Shown: positions 41,721 to 54,472 of the stretch, in pieces | Layout of the letters: each line of letters starts with the position of its first letter | Position numbering within the stretch: the stretch's first letter is position 1 | NCBI GenBank assembly: GCA_022393335.1 | Contig: JAJEKB010021317.1 | Location: forward strand, 810,678-874,677 | Length of the DNA: 64,000 nt | Direction of reading: 5' to 3' | Source of the DNA: Macrotrachela quadricornifera | Lineage: Eukaryota; Rotifera; Eurotatoria; Philodinida; Philodinidae | Notes under the pieces: model-generated | Told to the model about the DNA's origin: nothing | The model's database searches: none | The model's input: the letters and a program-made list of their open reading frames with translations, nothing else | Made by a program: the position numbers and the translations under genes

Positions 41721-43350
41721 TCGAGAAGTAGCTTATTTTGTAGTTACAAAAGAAATGAATAACACTTGTCGATTCTGGCCTACCCGATTTGTAAAATCTT
41801 GAAAAACTCGAGTCAAAAATATCAACTCTTGGGTTTGTGATTGCAGAGATTTGTTTCACCAAGAGAAACCAATGCTGTACACCGTACTTTTCAACTGTTT
41901 TTGTATATGCAGCTGCAATTTTTCAAAGAGCTTCGGGTTTTTCATGAATATCGCGCTTTCCAAGCACCAACAGTGTATATGCGTATTTACTAGAACAATG
42001 TTGAGAGGTCAGTAGTTGGTTGACAATGGACTATCTCGAAACTACTAGAGCTTAGATCTCATCGTCTTCAGCTCTACGAATGGATGGTGCTAATCAGAGT
42101 TCAATATAGCAAGTGTACCAAGCAAAATCAAAATGTACGAAACCCTTGCGACATCTCAAATACACGCTGTAGAAAACAGCAGAGTGTATAGACTACATGT
42201 TGTCTACAAAATTAACATTTTGATTTTTTTAATAAAAAAGACTGGTTTTATTTTAATCAATTTTATTATTGGTCCTATTCTTATTTTCTTTTTTTCAACT
42301 AAATATCTATTCTGCTTTTTTTAATAATAAGGGTCGACGAATAAATGTAATATCATATAATATAATATCGATATAGTTTATTGATGTCTTTGTAGAGCAC
42401 ACATGTACCTAGGTAATGATGAAAATCATAACTCTCTAGCTTTTCTTGTTCTTGAGTTATTGCAAAAATACTCACGACCATTTTATTATTCGACAGACAA
42501 TAGTACTACTTGTAATAAATGCTCGTAACTACCTTGAGCACGTCTGACTGCCCTGAATACTCTTCATCTACAATTATTGACCTTTGACATGCCGGTAAGA
42601 CCATAGACAAATTCTGTTTAATTTTTTTCGTATCAGCTTCCCTTCATTCGAGAGAAAAATTAAGGTAAAGGATTCCAGTTTAGGTCCAGATAAATCTTTA
42701 AAAGTTACGGATAAGACGTCATGTAGGTCTTAAAAATTTATAAATGCCCTCTCCTTATGTTCATTAAAAAGTTACAAGTAATGATTTTGGGCAAAGAAAA
42801 CGATATACTTGATCAACTGTTTGAATTAGTGTTCACGAAACTATTCCTATTGGTCTATATTGATCATCTACACAATTCTGTCATTACTTTAGTGAGACTT
42901 CGTTTTTTTTAAAGTACAATCAGAGTTGATGCAGTACTGTGCTCTATCGGTATATACGGAGCTCTTCATTGATCTCTTTCCGTCATTGTTCGAATCGAAT
43001 TGAGCTATTGTGCAGCCTGGTTCCATTGTGCTTAAATTATTACATGACATTCTATTATCTACTGTAATTATTATTCATACAGTAGCAGACTGGGATGATT
43101 GCAAACTATTCTAAGCAGAACATGACTTTATCCTTATTTTCTCACTTTTGATTTCATTCCTTTGATAATGAGCCTTTGAAAGAAACGATAATTCGACAAT
43201 GATACGAAATCTAAAATCAACCATATGAAATGATAGGAATAGAAAAATTTCTTGTTTATATCAGAAAAAAGAGGCGATTTACAAATGGTGCATCATTGTT
43301 GTTCATTAGTACAATTGGATTCGATAAAAGCCGACGCTCTTTCTAAATCG
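41721..43350. other. Intergenic, nothing recognised
   Basis: Several Lys/Phe/Ile-rich short frames, none convincing. The sequence at 41850-42130 may include further decayed transposon material. Confidence 0.35.
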
Positions 43351-43945
43351 TTACATGAATTGATGGGGTCTCGGCGTTCCATAGGCAGGTAGTTGTGAAC
43401 CTTTTAGAAATAGAAAAAGCAAAATGGATAATGGTGAAAAACTGAAACTACCTGTATTTGAATTGACGGAGTATTGACGAGGATTGCTCGGTACCTTCAT
43501 AAATTCACGAATTATATTGAGATAGAAAATGTGCTACAAATGCATACTTGACTATAGCCCCCCGGCTGATTGGGATAAACGTTTGGAATGAAATGAACGG
43601 TGGTCTTCTGAGGACCATAATCTTGATTTGTTGTTCGATATGGTGAATATGTCGCGTAAGCTTGAAACCAACCTGGAAGTCCAACAAAGAGTTAGATCAA
43701 TTGGATATGGATGTGGTTAAAGTGGACTCACCATCATCGATGACTCTTCTGTTTTGATTTTGAATAATCTCATTCATCGTGACGGTTGTTCTCGGAGAAC
43801 TTATGGCATAGGGTTCCCAAACAAAGGTACGCTTTGTGGCAGGATCAGTTTGTGATCGATAACTACCTGCACCATTTGATCTAGTTCTGTTGTCATATCT
43901 TTCTATGTGACCACATGGGTAATCATTCAAATGCTTGTAATCCAT
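43351..43945 (-). CDS. Four-exon gene, 143-residue Tyr/Pro/Gln/Asn-rich protein of unknown function
   Basis: Exon 1 43732-43945, exon 2 43548-43672, exon 3 43452-43494, exon 4 43351-43400. All introns (59, 53 and 51 nt) have GT and AG ends, and the joined 432 nt stay in one frame to TAA. The protein starts MDYKHLNDYPCGHIERYDNR, continues RTFVWEPYAISSPRTTV, WFQAYATYSPYRTTNQDYGP, FIPNVYPNQPGGYSQ, and ends LPAYGTPRPHQFM. It is hydrophilic, has no signal peptide or membrane segment, and is rich in Tyr, Pro, Asn, Gln and Arg, consistent with a disordered protein. The open splicing structure is the main evidence that it is real. No family recognised. Confidence 0.65.
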
Positions 43946-46260
43946 TCAAACGGAGATCTATAATTAAGAGAAAACATTGATTTGTCAATAGGTTTCAATT
44001 TAACAATTAACTTGTCATTACAGCTTATTAGAAAACACTCTTAAAGCAGCTAATGCTTTTCATACTGATACTTTTGATTGCAAGCAATATATCGGCAAAT
44101 CAATATTGAAACGGTATTTGCTTTTCGACGATTTTTTTTACAGATGGTTGTATTGTATGGAGTTCGTCTCATTTTTCACAAACAACTATTTTGTAAGGCG
44201 CTCTCATCCTTTTGAGCTTACTTCTCTCAACCTTTTCATGTGTCTTTTTATACGAAAAACCGATACGTAGCAATTCCTAAAGTCTATCTGGCATTTTTGC
44301 GAAACTCATATATAAAATATGTGGTTCAGTTATATAGCGAGAAATGTCCGGTGGTCTTCTTAGAGACATACGTTTGTTACATAGATATTCTACTATTTTT
44401 TATTCCATTAATGTTTCTGTTAGAAATTACTATCAATGTCTGGCTTTGCCTGCCTTACAAAAGTGATTAAAAAACAGATTTAGGCCCCTTACATACACTC
44501 GAATCTGGTTAAAGGCAGGTAACATTAATCATAGATAGAGTACAATGCAGGAAGGCAGTTAAATGTGCGGGTTTCACACTGTAACTCTGTAAGGGTTGCG
44601 CTGATAACCTTTTTCATAAGCAAAGCTCAAAATCTAAACTGATTATCGAACGGATCCGGGTTTCGTTTTAAAAAGATCAGCTTAATTACTATTCTCATCT
44701 GTTCTGTTGCACACCCACTATTACTCTAGATCTTAGCGCGTTGATGAGTTGGTTTCATTGAAAAGACTCCCAACACACTATAAACTTATTTTACGAGTTG
44801 GACAGCCACCCCGTTCGCTCATGGTGAATTCATCTCTAAATTTAGTAATCTGTTAGTAGAAAACTCATCTTTGATGTAGCAGACAAATGAAGATCTGATT
44901 GACCAAAGATATTGAGAAGCACCAAAAATGGTTCCAATAATGGAAGATACAACATACAGCATCGTTTCTCCTTCCAAATACTCACTTTTGTCGGTTCGTT
45001 TGGCACAAATATGTATTCGCTGTTAAATAAAAATAAGAACAAAAGTGGCTGACTACCTTCTACGCAGAAAGAAAAAAAACAACCAATTTGTTTCTCTCTC
45101 TCTTGCTGCTTATATACGAAGCAAATTCCATTTTTTTGAAGAAGAAGAAAAATGGTGATCAATACTCAGAATAAAGCGAAATGTAAATGTTTCATGCCGT
45201 AAGCAACACCAAAAATAATTCTCAACGAATGAATTTTAGCAATAGAATCATATTGTGATGATGCCGATTTCAAGGTTCTCTCAAAACAAAAAAAAAGTCT
45301 TTGCGACAATGACAAAGACTAGAATACGATGTAGAAATCAATTCTCTTGATATCAAACTTGCCTATCAATCGTTAGAATTCTATCCGTGACAGTTGTCTC
45401 TCGTTCAACAAGATAATGGATTCGTCGATTGAACAATGGTCCATTGTCTAGGTACTACTGTAATTAGATGGGAAACGTGCCAAACAAACAACGAAACATG
45501 AGCATGTGATGTCAAATAAGAAATAATGCAAAAATTCACTTTAGTGAATGAAAGTAGTCGATAGAGACCTTTTTTCTTGGTAACATTATCTTTTCAGATA
45601 GTAAAGGAGATTCTTGTGTTTGCCAGCGGTGGACTAATTTTGTATCAATAAAAACTGAGATAGAGGATAGTTAAAGTAAGATGCAAAAGCCTTTGACCTC
45701 AGTATCTATATATATATATATAAAGAAAAAAGTTTGTCGGTTTGTTCTCCATGCATAAGGACATGTTGGAAGCAAATACCATCCTCTCATCCAGGAGAAG
45801 ATCAACGACGACTTTTTGCTGAAACGACATCGGTCCTCTACCTGCAGCAGGTCCATCTACGTGTCTAACCAAAGAGATTACAACATTCGATAGTATCAGA
45901 GAACTACTGAGCGGCATGTTGTAAACAAACACAAGACATGTAACCAGGGATTTTCGAAGATGCTGAGTTCGAATCTACGGTCCGTTTGCCTCGAAATCTG
46001 ATGGGTTGGCCGAAAATCAACAGGAATTCAACTGCCAAGAAACCAGTTGATCAAGAATACGTTCTGGGGAAAAAAGTCAGGTGGGGACATGCAGAGGCGG
46101 TGTGTTCATATCATGGGATGATCAGAAGCCTCTTGAGCTCGATACACTACTTGAGAAGTCCTCGCTCTATTGGATAACCCATGTCACATGCAAATTGAAT
46201 TTTAGGAAAATTGGTTTCCTAGGAGTTGTTTGAGACGAGGATTTCGAATAAATAGTCTAT
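43946..46260. other. Intergenic
   Basis: A minus-strand stretch at ~44823-44966 (MLYVVSSIIGTIFGASQYLW onward) could be a short exon of a membrane protein, but no splice partner was found. A (TA)n tract lies at ~45708-45723. A frame at 45671-45932 overlaps low-complexity sequence. No firm gene. Confidence 0.35.
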
Positions 46261-46263
46261 GAG

Positions 46264-46690
46264 ATGCAAAACAGAGGTCGAAAACGAACCGGACTGACTC
46301 TCGAAATTTTATCCCGAACCGAACTCGAAATTATTTTTAAAAAAGCAGATGATTATATGCAAACACAAAAATCACGATTGATTCAGTATCCGTCTATACT
46401 GTGAAATTATAACACTATTGACAATGATCAACAGAGGCCGAAAACAAATCGAACTAAGCCGAAATATATTGTTTCGATTCGGTTCGAGTTGATCCGAACC
46501 GAACTCGAACCGATTTTTTGAAAATATTGCTGAACCGAACCGAACCCGAACTGGCTCTCAAAAAACTGATCCGAACCGAACCGACTCACGGAAAATGAAT
46601 CCGAACCGAACCGAACTCGAACCAATCATTTCAAAATCGAACCGAACCCGAACCAGAAAAGTTCGGTTCGATTCGAGCTCTGATGCAAAA
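46264..46690. repeat. CCGAAC-type minisatellite element
   Basis: An imperfect array of CCGAACCGAACTCGAA words, densest at 46490-46670. CAGAGGTCGAAAAC (46273) and CAGAGGCCGAAAAC (46433) each precede a CGAAC run, and the right border TTCGATTCGAGCTCTG is the inverse of such a start. It may be a MITE whose interior expanded as a simple repeat. Confidence 0.65.
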
Positions 46691-47530
46691 TTTCTTCATT
46701 ATAGATATTGATTGCTCCGATTGTTAATCGAATCTTTTATATTAAATAAAGTCTTCAATGAAAATATCGATTATCTTTCCATAATCTTCGGAAATGAATT
46801 CCAGTGAAACAGTTATTACTAATTAAAAAAATGGAATTAAAAAAAAGAACGAATGTGGTAATTTGTCTTTGTTGATTAGTCACTCATTCGTCAATTTATC
46901 TGATGAACCTTATTCCTTTTAGACGAATCTCAATTTTTTTTTAAATACTTCTTTTTTATCATATTTATTAGATATAAGAGGAAATTCTCGTTTTGGTATT
47001 CATTCAATTAAGAATATTTTTCTTCATAATGATGAACTCAATGCAACTAAAACAATCAATAATATAAATAGGATTCAGACTGATTTTCAAAGAAAATAAC
47101 AGAGAAGAATATTTCTTCTTCTTTCTGTATTCATATCTATTCAGTATTTGATCATCTAAACAAGCATCTTCCAAATCACTGGAAGATTTTATATTTCCTT
47201 GGTTCAAAATCCCATTGTTATTTAAATCAGATTTAAAGTAATGAAAATCCTGAAACTGAAAGAAACCTCAATGTACAACTGTACTGATATAGATAATCTC
47301 AATTTCTTATTAATAAAAAACAACCCATGAAAAAATTCTTAAAAATAAAACCGCAAAGGTCAGACCATTTATGTGTTTCTTAAAAAATAATCAAAATTGT
47401 GATTCATAAATACCGCTATGATAAGAGGAGTAATCGCAGTTAGACATCCAAAAATTTACTTCAACCGCGGTTTTTACTCGAAATTTTTTTTCTGAGAATA
47501 ATAATGAAAAACTACAGTGATTCTCAATTG
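46691..47530. other. Intergenic; possible unassigned minus-strand exon
   Basis: After a TTTCTTTCAG acceptor (~47262), minus 47261-47004 is open (HYFKSDLNNNGILNQGNI, SSSDLEDACLDDQILN, RYEYRKKKKYSSLLFSL). It could be a last exon, but no upstream partner is seen. Confidence 0.3.
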
Positions 47531-47720
47531 GTTTTTCCCTTTTCTTTACTATGGTTTGATTTTTCTCCCAAACCAAACTCACAGAAAGAAAGTGCAGATT
47601 CGACTGCATCTTTTATTATAGGACAGTTATAGATCAAATAGAAACCCAAAGGAGAAAAACGCATCAAGAAAAAAACATAGTAGTGTTTTTTCACTACAAT
47701 TTGCAATGATAGACACATGT
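47531..47720. repeat. Partial relative of palindromic element J
   Basis: AAACCAAACTCACAGAAAGAAAG, ATTCGACTGCATCTTTTATT and GGACAGTTATAGATCAAA match the left arm of the element at 61419-61920 (~61490-61560). The rest of that element is not present here. Confidence 0.6.
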
Positions 47721-47788
47721 CTCTCTAGATTTTCTTTGTTTGCGTACAAATAAACACATACTTGGGAAACTTTTCAATGAACATCTAA

Positions 47789-48774
47789 TACTTAGGGGTA
47801 TCCAAAAGTAGTGGCGGGGGTACCTTTTTTGCTTACAGAAAGCTCAAACAAATTTTCTTTTTTTATAAAAAGATAGAGCGTCTTTTGCTCTATTTTTCTA
47901 TGCTATGAAGATCACTGTTCATCTAATATCATAGTAATCAAATTTTGATCAACACTGTTTTTGTTGACACCTAGCTGGTTATTTTAGATCATAACGGATG
48001 AAGCACTTTTGAATTTTATTTTGTCATTTTATCGTCGTTCAACAAGTTATATTAAATAAACAAAATATACAAGCACAAGATACAGGATGAAAAGCTGGAC
48101 AATTTATAAAGGACCACTTATTTTATAATTGCACTTTTTTGTTTTCAGAACCAAGAAAACACTGAGCGGTAAAGTGTCGACGTTGTGAAAATAGGATCTT
48201 TTTTTGGTGAAAGCCGTATTCGTTTTTTCCTATGTCATCTTCTTATAGTTGTTCTTTGGAAATTGTAGAGCTTTTCAAGCTGCATCTTGTAGTGTATTTT
48301 GTTTTTCAAAGAAACCTATCAAATAATAAGAAGATGGCATGGAAAAAAGGAATACAACTTTTACCACAAACAAGGTGCTGTTTTCGCAACATCAAAATTT
48401 TTTCGCTCAAAGTTTTCCTCATTTTGAAAAGAAAAAAGTGCAACTACAAAACAAGCAGGTTTTTATAAATTGTGCAGCTTTTTATCCTGCATCTTGTGCT
48501 TGTATATTTTGATTTTTTAATGCAACATATTAAATGATGATAGAATGAAATACAAAATGCTTCACGCATTATGATCTAAAATAACCAGTTAGGTGTCAAC
48601 AAAAACAGTGTTGATCAAAATTTGATTACTATGATATTAGATGAACAGTGATCTTCATAGCATAGAAGAATAGAGCAAAAGACGCTCTATCTTTTTATAA
48701 AAAAAGAAAATTTGTTCGAGCTTTCTGTAAGCAAAAAAGGTACCACTATCACTACTTTTGGATACCCCTAAGTA
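47789..48774. mobile_element. Near-complete ~985-bp palindrome (element H)
   Basis: The ends TACTTAGGGGTATCCAAAAG / CTTTTGGATACCCCTAAGTA pair. Arms then match almost to the centre (~48282): CTCTATTTTTCTATGCTATG, ATCATAGTAATCAAATTTTG, TTGACACCTAGCTGG, then TAATTGCACTTTTTTG near the middle. Arms are close to 490 bp each with scattered differences. No transposase frame. Confidence 0.85.
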
Positions 48775-49724
48775 GAATCATATTCATATTATTATTCCTT
48801 GCAAATACCAGCGGTCTATTGAAACAGTTAGTGTACAATGTGAAAGTTGACTTTAATGTCTAAGATTGAGTTGTAGAATGTGACTTAATTATCTATTCAC
48901 TTTTTTCCCTTTTCATTTCTCTCTGAAATAGTTCCAGCGGCTTTCGTGACAGCAAAAAACGGTTTATCTAACTTTAACTAAGACTTTCATCAATAATAGA
49001 AATTCGCTTTACCTTTGCTAATACTTTCCAGAATTTTTACCGTTGATGAATATTCCGCCGACGAATGTTTGTTTGACAAAATTCAAGAATCCCTCTTTGT
49101 TATCAAACTATGATTTACATCGCTGTTGTTTTACTTATTGTTAGTCGTCTATATAAAATCGACAAGTATGATAAGTAAGAAATATACAATTTTTCTTTTA
49201 TTAAACATTTTCTTTTTGTTGTGCTAAAGCGATGATGATGACTAAAAAGATAATTGATTTTCTCTTGTATTATTTACTTTTTCAACAAACAAAATAACAG
49301 TTTCATCAGGTAGGAGATTTGATCTAGTTTTTTTTTTATTGTTTAAACATGATCTAAATAAATTCGTTTACTTCTTATGGAACTGTCATAGGACTAAATA
49401 TAAAGATTTGTTTCATATTATTATTCTTCTTATTTTTTGTATTAAATATACAAGAAAAACTTGATAAAGAGAAAAATCTTTCGCAAACACATATAATATT
49501 ATAACTACAACTAGATAATTACAAATATTTAAAGAAACTATGAACAAGATTAATTTTTCAATAAAAAAAAAGAAAATTTTCCAAGAATAAAAATCTTTTT
49601 GTTTTCGTCTTCGTTCCCAATGAGTTTCTAGAAATAGATGAACGATAATATTGATTTTTTGTATACATAGTCGTAGAAATATGTTGTTTGATTGTAATGT
49701 ATGCTTGCGAAAGTACCCCTCATC
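48775..49724. other. Intergenic, 3' flank of EF-1alpha
   Basis: AT-rich, no exon or repeat recognised. Confidence 0.4.
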
Positions 49725-51362
49725 CTATTTATTATTTTTCTTGTTAGAAACAGAACCAGTTGTTTTGACTGGTTTGCCTGATATAGGTACTTTCTTTTCA
49801 ACATCTTTGATAACACCAACAGCTACAGTTTGTCGCATATCACGTATAGCAAAACGACCCAATGGTGGATAATCAGAAAATTTTTCTACACACATTGGTT
49901 TTGTTGGAATTAATTTGACAATTGCTGATTGACCTGATTTAATAAATTCTGGAGCTTCTTCAATGACTTTACCTGTTCGACGATCAACTCTTGAAATTAA
50001 TTGAGCAAATTTACATGCTATATGAGTTGTATGACAATCTAAAACAGGTGTATAACCTTGACTAATTTGACCTGGATGATTAAGTACAACAATCTATATG
50101 AAAAAGAATAAATGAATAATGGATTTTAAATAACACTAAATATACTTGAGCAATAAAACTAGAAGCTTCTTGTGCTGGATCATTTTTTGAATCCGAACAA
50201 ACAAATCCACGTTGAAGTTCTTTAACACTAACATTACGAATATTAAAACCAACATTATCACCAGGTAAAGCTTCTACAAATAAAATAGAATAATTAATAT
50301 ATAAATAAAGAAAACTATTATTTCTACCATCAAGAGTATTATGATGCATTTCAATTGATCGAACTTCAGTCGAGATATTTGATGGAGCAAAATTAACCAT
50401 CATATTAGTTTTCAGTATACCTGTTTCAACTCGTCCAACAGGTACAGTACCAATACCACTTATTTTATATACATCTTGAAGTGGAAGACGAAGTGGTTTA
50501 TTTGTCGGACGTTGTGGTGGAATAATTGCATCAAGTGCTTCTATTAAAGTTTTTCCTGTAGCATTATTACCTTCTTTATGTTCAACTGACCATCCTTTAT
50601 ACCAAGGCATATTTTCTGATAATTCAATCATATTATCACCATTCCATCCTGATATTGGAACAAAAGCAACATTTTCTGGTTGATAACCAACTTTCTTTAT
50701 ATATGTTGATACTTCACTTTTTATTTCATTGAATCGTGCTTCAGAAAATGGTGGTTCTGTAGCATCCATTTTATTTATAGCCACAATCATTTGTCTTACA
50801 CCTAATGTATAAGCTAATAAAGCATGTTCACGTGTTTGACCATCATCGGAAATTCCAGCTTCGAATTCACCTGAACTAGCAGCTACTACTAATACAGCAC
50901 AATCAGCCTATTAGGATATAATACATTAATAGTACTTGAAGATAAAACAAAAGAGAAATGAACAACATACTTGTGAAGTACCTGTTATCATATTTTTGAT
51001 AAAATCTCGATGACCAGGTGCATCAATTATAGTAACATGAAATGCTTTTGTTTCGAATTGACAAAGTGAAATATCAATGGTAATACCACGTTCACGAGAT
51101 GCTTTAACTCTGTCCATAACCCAAGCATATTTAAATGAACCTTTGCCTATCTATTAATTATTAAAAAATATATCATTGTATAAATGTTATTAGATTAAAA
51201 CAAAAGGGGTATTTATACTTCAGCAGCTTCTTTTTCAAATCTTTCAATAGTTCGTTTGTCAACGCCACCACATTTATAGACAAGATGACCAGTTGCAGTT
51301 GACTTTCCGGAGTCAACATGACCAATAACAACAATATTAATACGTGTTTTTTCTTTACCCAT
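49725..51362 (-). CDS. eEF1A: Translation elongation factor 1-alpha, five exons
   Basis: Exons: 51219-51362, 50971-51150, 50328-50907, 50146-50273, 49725-50093, with GT-AG introns of 52-68 nt. The joined 1401 nt encode 466 residues, the usual length. It delivers aminoacyl-tRNA to the ribosome as a GTPase. G motifs: GHVDSGKST (residues 14-22), DAPGH (~91-95), NKMD (~153), and SGW (~194). Other hallmarks: [29 protein letters not shown] (effector region), [54 protein letters not shown] and [11 protein letters not shown]. Compared with typical animal EF-1alpha it shows many substitutions (for example [25 protein letters not shown]), so it may be a divergent paralogue. The Lys-rich tail ends SNKKNNK. 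Confidence 0.95.
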
Positions 51363-52137
51363 TATTGCAAGAAATATTTTATTGATTTTTTTTAATCAAC
51401 CGATAAATTCACAATATAGACCAATTGAATATGAATATGTGAAGAACGAACAAAAATCTTGTGCATTTTATATTAACATAAAATGCATGATGTGTAATTA
51501 CATTGTAATTATGAAATATTACTCAAGATGATCATCACTTTCGAAACTACATTTAATAATAATCAAAAAGAATAGAAAGATTGCATCATACAAAATTTTA
51601 CCTTATATCTAATATCAATGAATATATCGTGCAAAACTATTGTAATAGACTGTCTAGCATTATTCAATCAAAAAACTGGAATTTTTTCTTGTTTTTATAA
51701 TCACAACACATTCATTTATTATCATATTCAAATGGCACATGTCATTATTGATTTTATCTCTTTCTCAGACAAAAAATGTAATATATATATAGTAATAAAT
51801 ATTATTAATTAAAATAACCTATTACAGATGTATGAATTAAAATCAAGATAAAGACAATGATAAATAGCTATTTATCTTAAACTTTGCCTTTGAAAATAGC
51901 ATGTTTAAATTCAATGAAATATTTCAAGTGAAAAATAGATATTTAATCTTTATTCTGATCGATAAACATTAGATTTGACATAATTAGTTATTTTTGATAA
52001 ATTGTTTACTAAAATTTAAGCAGGAATCTCTTCTTCAAAATCGAATATAACATTTTATCCCGTCTGTATATCGTATTGACCCATAAAATTGCCAAAATCT
52101 TAACGAACTTTCTCATAACACATGAAATGAGATCAAT
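51363..52137. other. Intergenic, upstream of EF-1alpha
   Basis: AT-rich. No exon recognised. It should hold the EF-1alpha promoter (minus) and the 3' flank of the secreted-protein gene. Confidence 0.35.
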
Positions 52138-52574
52138 CTACAAAAAATTGAATTTATTGAAGAATATTATTTTTAATGAATTATCACAAGCACTGACAGA
52201 TGTTAGAATAAATCCATTTCTCAAGTTGTTTCCTATACTTTTAGCACTAATCATACAACCACCGGCAATCTTACTATATTTTTTTCCATTTCGCAAAGCT
52301 TTATTTCCAACATTAATATAATCTTTGGTCACAGAATCGATTTGAATTTGCGGTACTTCAGGACGATATCTGTTTATTTTATACTTTCAGTGTTTCATGT
52401 GCATAGTAAAAAAAAAACAAAGAAATCTTACCGGAAAGTGGAGATGTCCATCGCGTCATGGGTAGCTTTCTGTGATTTACATTCGGTCAGGGCGCAATTT
52501 TGAGCCATATTAACGGAAATTAGAGCCATGATAAAGACAATTATGAAAACTATCGGATGTATTTGATTCAGCAT
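52138..52574 (-). CDS. Small secreted protein, two exons, 124 residues
   Basis: Exon 1 52432-52574 and exon 2 52138-52369 are separated by a 62-nt intron (donor GTAAGA, acceptor AAACAG). The joined frame ends in TAG. It starts with a classical signal peptide: MLNQIHPIVFIIVFIMALIS then VNMAQN, with probable cleavage near residue 24. The mature part has four Cys (CALTEC, GGCM, SACDN) and reads YRPEVPQIQIDSVTKDYINV, NKALRNGKKYSKIAGGC, ending in a hydrophobic IIFFNKFNFL. It is probably secreted or luminal. No family recognised. Confidence 0.6.
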
Positions 52575-53008
52575 GTTAGACTATATCTAATCGTATATAT
52601 CTTATAATCTAATTAGAATAATATACGCAGTTACACAATCTTAACTGAGAAATGTTTCAATTCTCACATCAATGTTGAGAGTAATTGCAAATGTCAATAG
52701 AAAGAAAGTTTTCATCTTCATAATCAATATATGAAGTCTTATTTACAAACAGATAAAAACATTTTTGTTTTGGTTAGCAACGAACGTTTATAAGTATTTG
52801 AACACTTTCAATACAAAATGATGTTATCTTAATATGAGATTTAATAGAAGAATGGAATTTTTCAAGACGTAATAAGGATAGTTTGATAAAAACAAATGAT
52901 AGATAAGACATTTTATGTCGATTTTGTGTCAAATTCAAATGTATATTTATTTATTCAAGGTTACTATAATGGTTCGTGAGTAATTAGAGTCTACTAAACT
53001 TTTGTTTT
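52575..53008. other. Intergenic between two small minus-strand genes
   Basis: 434 bp, AT-rich, no motif recognised. Presumably the promoter of the secreted-protein gene. Confidence 0.35.
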
Positions 53009-53510
53009 TTATTGTTGAACATTGTCGTTGACAGTTTTAATGAATGCCTCTATGGAATTATCGACGAGTCGTCTAATTACTGCATCCAATACTTTTGAGA
53101 CACATGCACGTTGAATAGGATTATAATCCGATAATTTCTCATCAATTTTAGGTTGAATTTTTTCCTTTATCTGTTTGACAACATGTTTTTTTGTATCATT
53201 TGACATGATCTTTTTACAAGCCATTAAATTGAAATCTTTTTCATTCTTTGCTGGATAATCAGCATACAACAGATTGTTGTATGGTTTAAGCGATGCTTTT
53301 CGCATTTCTTCAATAATACGATGTTTTTCATCCTAAACAATATAATAAGATAAGAAGAATTCCATTGTTATAGAAACAAAAGTTTTGATTGATGACTAAA
53401 GTCAAATAGCTCACCTTATAAGTTAAAGGAATAGTAGCACCAAATTGATGAACAGCTTGTTCAATGTCATTCATAAGTTCTGAATCGATATTACTGGAGC
53501 ATATTCCCAT
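53009..53510 (-). CDS. Small two-exon protein with N-myristoylation-type start, 139 residues
   Basis: Exon 1 53415-53510 (32 codons, MGICSSNIDSELMNDIEQAV) ends at GTGAGC. Exon 2 53009-53332 follows TTGTTTAG (DEKHRIIEEMRKASLKPYNN). The intron is 82 nt. MGxCxS at the start is the usual context for N-myristoylation at Gly2 with an adjacent palmitoylatable Cys3, implying membrane attachment. The remainder is charged and helical (HVVKQIKEKIQPKIDEKLSD, ACVSKVLDAVIRRLVDNSIE). No catalytic motif is seen. Function unknown. Confidence 0.6.
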
Positions 53511-54472
53511 CGTGCTGTTTCAGTATGAACGTTCAAATAATCGTTGATCTAGATATACAATAAATAAATTGAAGTAAAAAATTTAATAAAATAATATTTT
53601 TGTTAGAGAATGGATTATATAACATGCTTATATATCTAATAAAAATTTATCGTTCTCTACTTCCTATTTGTTCTAATAGTAAAAGTATATTTCGTTGTTT
53701 ATTTTTACAAGGGCAATTGTCTCAATATTCTTTTTACCAGTGGCATGCTTATTGACATTAAATAAATATGTAAGTTTCGATGGAGAAGAATAGAATGAAT
53801 ATATTTTGTTTAACTAAACCAATTTTTTTTTATTTATTCATTTGAACGACGTAAATATGTGGGATGAGACAGCAAAATTTATTTTTTATTTTTTGAGTGA
53901 TCGACGCAAATAACATGAAGTTGAAGAATGACTCAAACTTATTATGAACAAATGATTAAGAGCCCCCCGCCGCTTCACGAATCAATTGCAACTTTTGATA
54001 GATCGATCAGTTGGACATTTTTTCTTTTTGGATGTTAGGCATTAGCAGAAAAGATTACATGGAATAAAGAGCGAAATTCTGGAATCCTAAACAATCTTAA
54101 AGGATCAAACAGAATCCTAGAAGAGTATAGAATCCAAAAATCCAACAACTTTGAATATTGCGGAGCTAGTTTCATCTAATTTCGCGAACTCGATCGTCAG
54201 TGAGCCTCAAACGCGCCATAAAGATTGATTGACTTCCGTCAATTTTAGAACTTCGAGAATTGAGTGGAGAAAGAATTTCCAGAAATTCCTACCGATTCCA
54301 AAATGTTATAATTTTTATTAAAAAATTTATAAAAAGTCATAGGAAATCTGGCACAACATTAGAAAAGTAGGAGAAATTATTTAGAGTATTTAGAAATTTC
54401 AGAAATTTTAAAGAGTCATCGGAGTCCTATGGAAACTAAGATGGGTAGACTCTGCTTTTTTTCCCTTGTGTT
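53511..54472. other. Intergenic
   Basis: Nothing recognised. AT-rich with a short C run at ~53965. Confidence 0.35.

Noticed and set aside
44842..45162. 106-codon minus frame and a membrane-like reading next to it
   Set aside because: No splice partner and two competing frames; left as intergenic.
47391..47718. Short minus frames with LXFLSVSLVW-like text
   Set aside because: Derived from the partial copy of element J.
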